From: Christiangramia echinicola DSM 19838
GTDB taxonomy: Bacteria; Bacteroidota; Bacteroidia; Flavobacteriales; Flavobacteriaceae
DNA: 64,000 bases
Direction of reading: 5' to 3'
Assembly (NCBI RefSeq): GCF_000423065.1
Contig: NZ_AUHG01000018.1
Location: 107,305-171,304 of the forward strand
Below, one piece after another: positions 62,561 through 64,000 of the stretch (position 1 is its first letter; each line of letters opens with the position of its first letter). The notes under the pieces were generated by a model. It was not told the origin of the DNA and did no database searches. It was given only the letters and a program-made list of their open reading frames with translations. A program made the position numbers and the translations under genes.

Positions 62561-64000
62561 TTAAAATGCAACTATTTTCTTAAGGTAAACCTTACCATCT
62601 GTATCTGTAATTCTTACTAATAATGTTCCTTTAAAAGGAGCTACATCGACCTCCATTTTATTCTTCTTATTCCCATTAAAACTCTTAAACTTATTCGTTT
62701 CAGTTTCTATCACCACTACTCTGCCAATCCCTGACCTGAAAGGAAGAATTACATTCGCTTTAGAATTACGCTTCAATAGTGTAGGCACTACGTGAGCATC
62801 TTTAGTATCAACCGCATCCATTTCTACCTTGACAGTCGCCATGCCGGTTCCGGTATTCCCGGAAGTATCTGTAGCGCTTAAGACTACTTCATAAGTACCA
62901 GGTCTATCAAAGTAATATTGATCAAGGGCTAGACTGACTTCACTACAATTATCTGAAGTCCCTGCATTAACATCTTCAGGAGAAATAGTCACATTGTCTT
63001 GTGGATCAAGATAAATGGTAATATCACGAGTAGCTACCTCTGGAGATGTCACGTCTTTCACTATCACCAACTGATCCTGAGTAGTCGCATTCCCCTTACC
63101 ATCATCGTAGGTCCATGAAATTATGTACTCACCCTGTTCAAAGTAAGAGACATCATTTTGAGTAGTACCTCTAATAACACCGGCACAATTATCTGTAGCA
63201 GTTGGTACAGAAATATCGGAAATTCCACATTCTACTTCTACCATTTCAAGTTCGGCTGAATCCGGAACCGGTACAGTAGCATCTTCAATGATGATTTCCT
63301 GTTGCTGGTAAGTCACATTTCCATTATTATCCTCATATTTCCAGGTGATCATTGTAGAACCTTGTCTGGTGATAGGGAAATAAAGATCTCCCGTCACAGT
63401 GACATTATCACAGTTATCTACAGCCATTGGCTTAACCACATCGGCTTCTTCTACGATACAATCTTCATAAATAGGCTCAAGTGATTCCATCACCGGGACC
63501 GGAGCGATATTATCTTCTACTCTTACCATAGCAGTGGCAGAAGACTCGTTTCCGTTAACATCTGTTGCAGAAAGCGTTACCCTATTTTGTCCAACGTTTT
63601 CGCAAGTGAAGTTTGTTATATCTAACTCTAGCACGTCGATTCCACAGGCATCATTCGAACCGTTATCGATATCAGCTACTTCTATTGAAGCCATTCCGTT
63701 TTCGTCTAACTGTACTATGATGTCCTGGGCTAGTACTTTTGCAGCGATATTATCTTCTACCGTTACAATTGCCATTTCCGATGACTCGTTTCCATTTATA
63801 TCTTTTGCAGTAAGGGTTACTGTATTTGAACCAACATTATCACAGTTGAAATCGGTCATATCCAAGTTAAGAGTTTCGATACCGCAGGCATCGTTTGAAC
63901 CATTATCGATATCGGCAACTTCAATCGAAGCTTTTCCATTTACATCCAACTGAACCGTGATATCCTGCGTTAATACTTCTGCACCAAGCTTGTCTTCTAC
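62561..64000 (-). CDS. HYR/Ig-repeat secreted protein, C-terminal part
   Basis: The frame is open to the window edge, so the N-terminal part is missing; 479 residues are seen. They contain repeats of about 77 residues with ASIEVADIDNGSNDACGI, (T)VTLTAKD.NGNES and a DN(I/V)A. spacing, at least two nearly identical (DNA 63625-63760 and 63865-64000), then more diverged HYR-like units (DNC..V). The C-terminal about 80 residues end GTLLVRITDTDGKVYLKKIVAF, like a type IX secretion sorting domain. It is probably a cell-surface or secreted adhesin exported with the PorV gene next to it. Confidence 0.8.
   Translation of the reverse strand, partial: VEDKLGAEVLTQDITVQLDVNGKASIEVADIDNGSNDACGIETLNLDMTDFNCDNVGSNTVTLTAKDINGNESSEMAIVTVEDNIAAKVLAQDIIVQLDENGMASIEVADIDNGSNDACGIDVLELDITNFTCENVGQNRVTLSATDVNGNESSATAMVRVEDNIAPVPVMESLEPIYEDCIVEEADVVKPMAVDNCDNVTVTGDLYFPITRQGSTMITWKYEDNNGNVTYQQQEIIIEDATVPVPDSAELEMVEVECGISDISVPTATDNCAGVIRGTTQNDVSYFEQGEYIISWTYDDGKGNATTQDQLVIVKDVTSPEVATRDITIYLDPQDNVTISPEDVNAGTSDNCSEVSLALDQYYFDRPGTYEVVLSATDTSGNTGTGMATVKVEMDAVDTKDAHVVPTLLKRNSKANVILPFRSGIGRVVVIETETNKFKSFNGNKKNKMEVDVAPFKGTLLVRITDTDGKVYLKKIVAF

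Overview
The window comes from a marine-type member of the Bacteroidota, most likely a Flavobacteriaceae close to Gramella/Christiangramia or Salegentibacter. This rests on the low G+C content, TAnnTTTG-type promoter elements, weak ribosome binding sites, a PorV-type type IX secretion protein beside a repeat-rich secreted protein, the flavobacterial folK-deoxynucleoside kinase fusion, DUF2797 and GH3-family genes, and many S(A/F)xC lipoproteins. The genus is inference; no rRNA is present.

Layout. 1-10413 is mostly chromosomal: a truncated DegT-family aminotransferase, waaA, two small acidic lipoproteins, a self-cleaving S24-type repressor, a metal-efflux operon (Fur-family regulator, DUF3703, P1B-4 ATPase), a universal stress protein, a YqiA-like hydrolase and a WYL regulator. 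10425-32902 is a defence-type island. In order it holds: an AAA+ ATPase with a cREC-domain gene; a divergent five-gene cluster (UDG-like protein, membrane-anchored P-loop GTPase, tail-anchored protein, unknown, HNH nuclease); two coupled DUF262 (GmrSD/RloF-like) genes; a deletion scar fusing the start of hsdM to the end of hsdS; an HNH remnant; and a large system made of a cytosine-C5 methyltransferase, three proteins resembling DptF/DptG/DptH, and a convergent HhH-GPD glycosylase with the Tyr126/Asp144 pair of thymine-DNA mismatch glycosylases.

33076-39770 is a compact integrated element of about 6.7 kb in the 3' end of tRNA-Leu(UAA). It is bounded by a 22-bp direct repeat of the tRNA end and carries a tyrosine integrase, an excisionase-like HTH protein, a Rep-like protein, iteron-like repeats and small cargo genes. 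tRNA-Gly(GCC) follows. 40257-64000 is again housekeeping: mutS, an ABC exporter, a TPR lipoprotein, a DUF5706 membrane protein, a YfcC transporter, an S9 peptidase, a SPOUT methyltransferase, folK-dNK, a queuosine-precursor transporter, an AsmA-like protein, a 191-bp tandem repeat array, DUF2797, GH3, an acetyltransferase, porV and a truncated HYR-repeat protein.

How the genes work together. The candidate undescribed system is 21237-32902. Protection by 5-methylcytosine appears to replace phosphorothioation as the self mark for a DptFGH-like ATPase complex, while the glycosylase would repair the T:G mismatches that 5-methylcytosine deamination creates. The Dpt assignments rest on gene order, size and P-loop motifs read by eye, so they need profile searches. 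The five-gene GTPase-HNH cluster at 12737-15720 is a second candidate.
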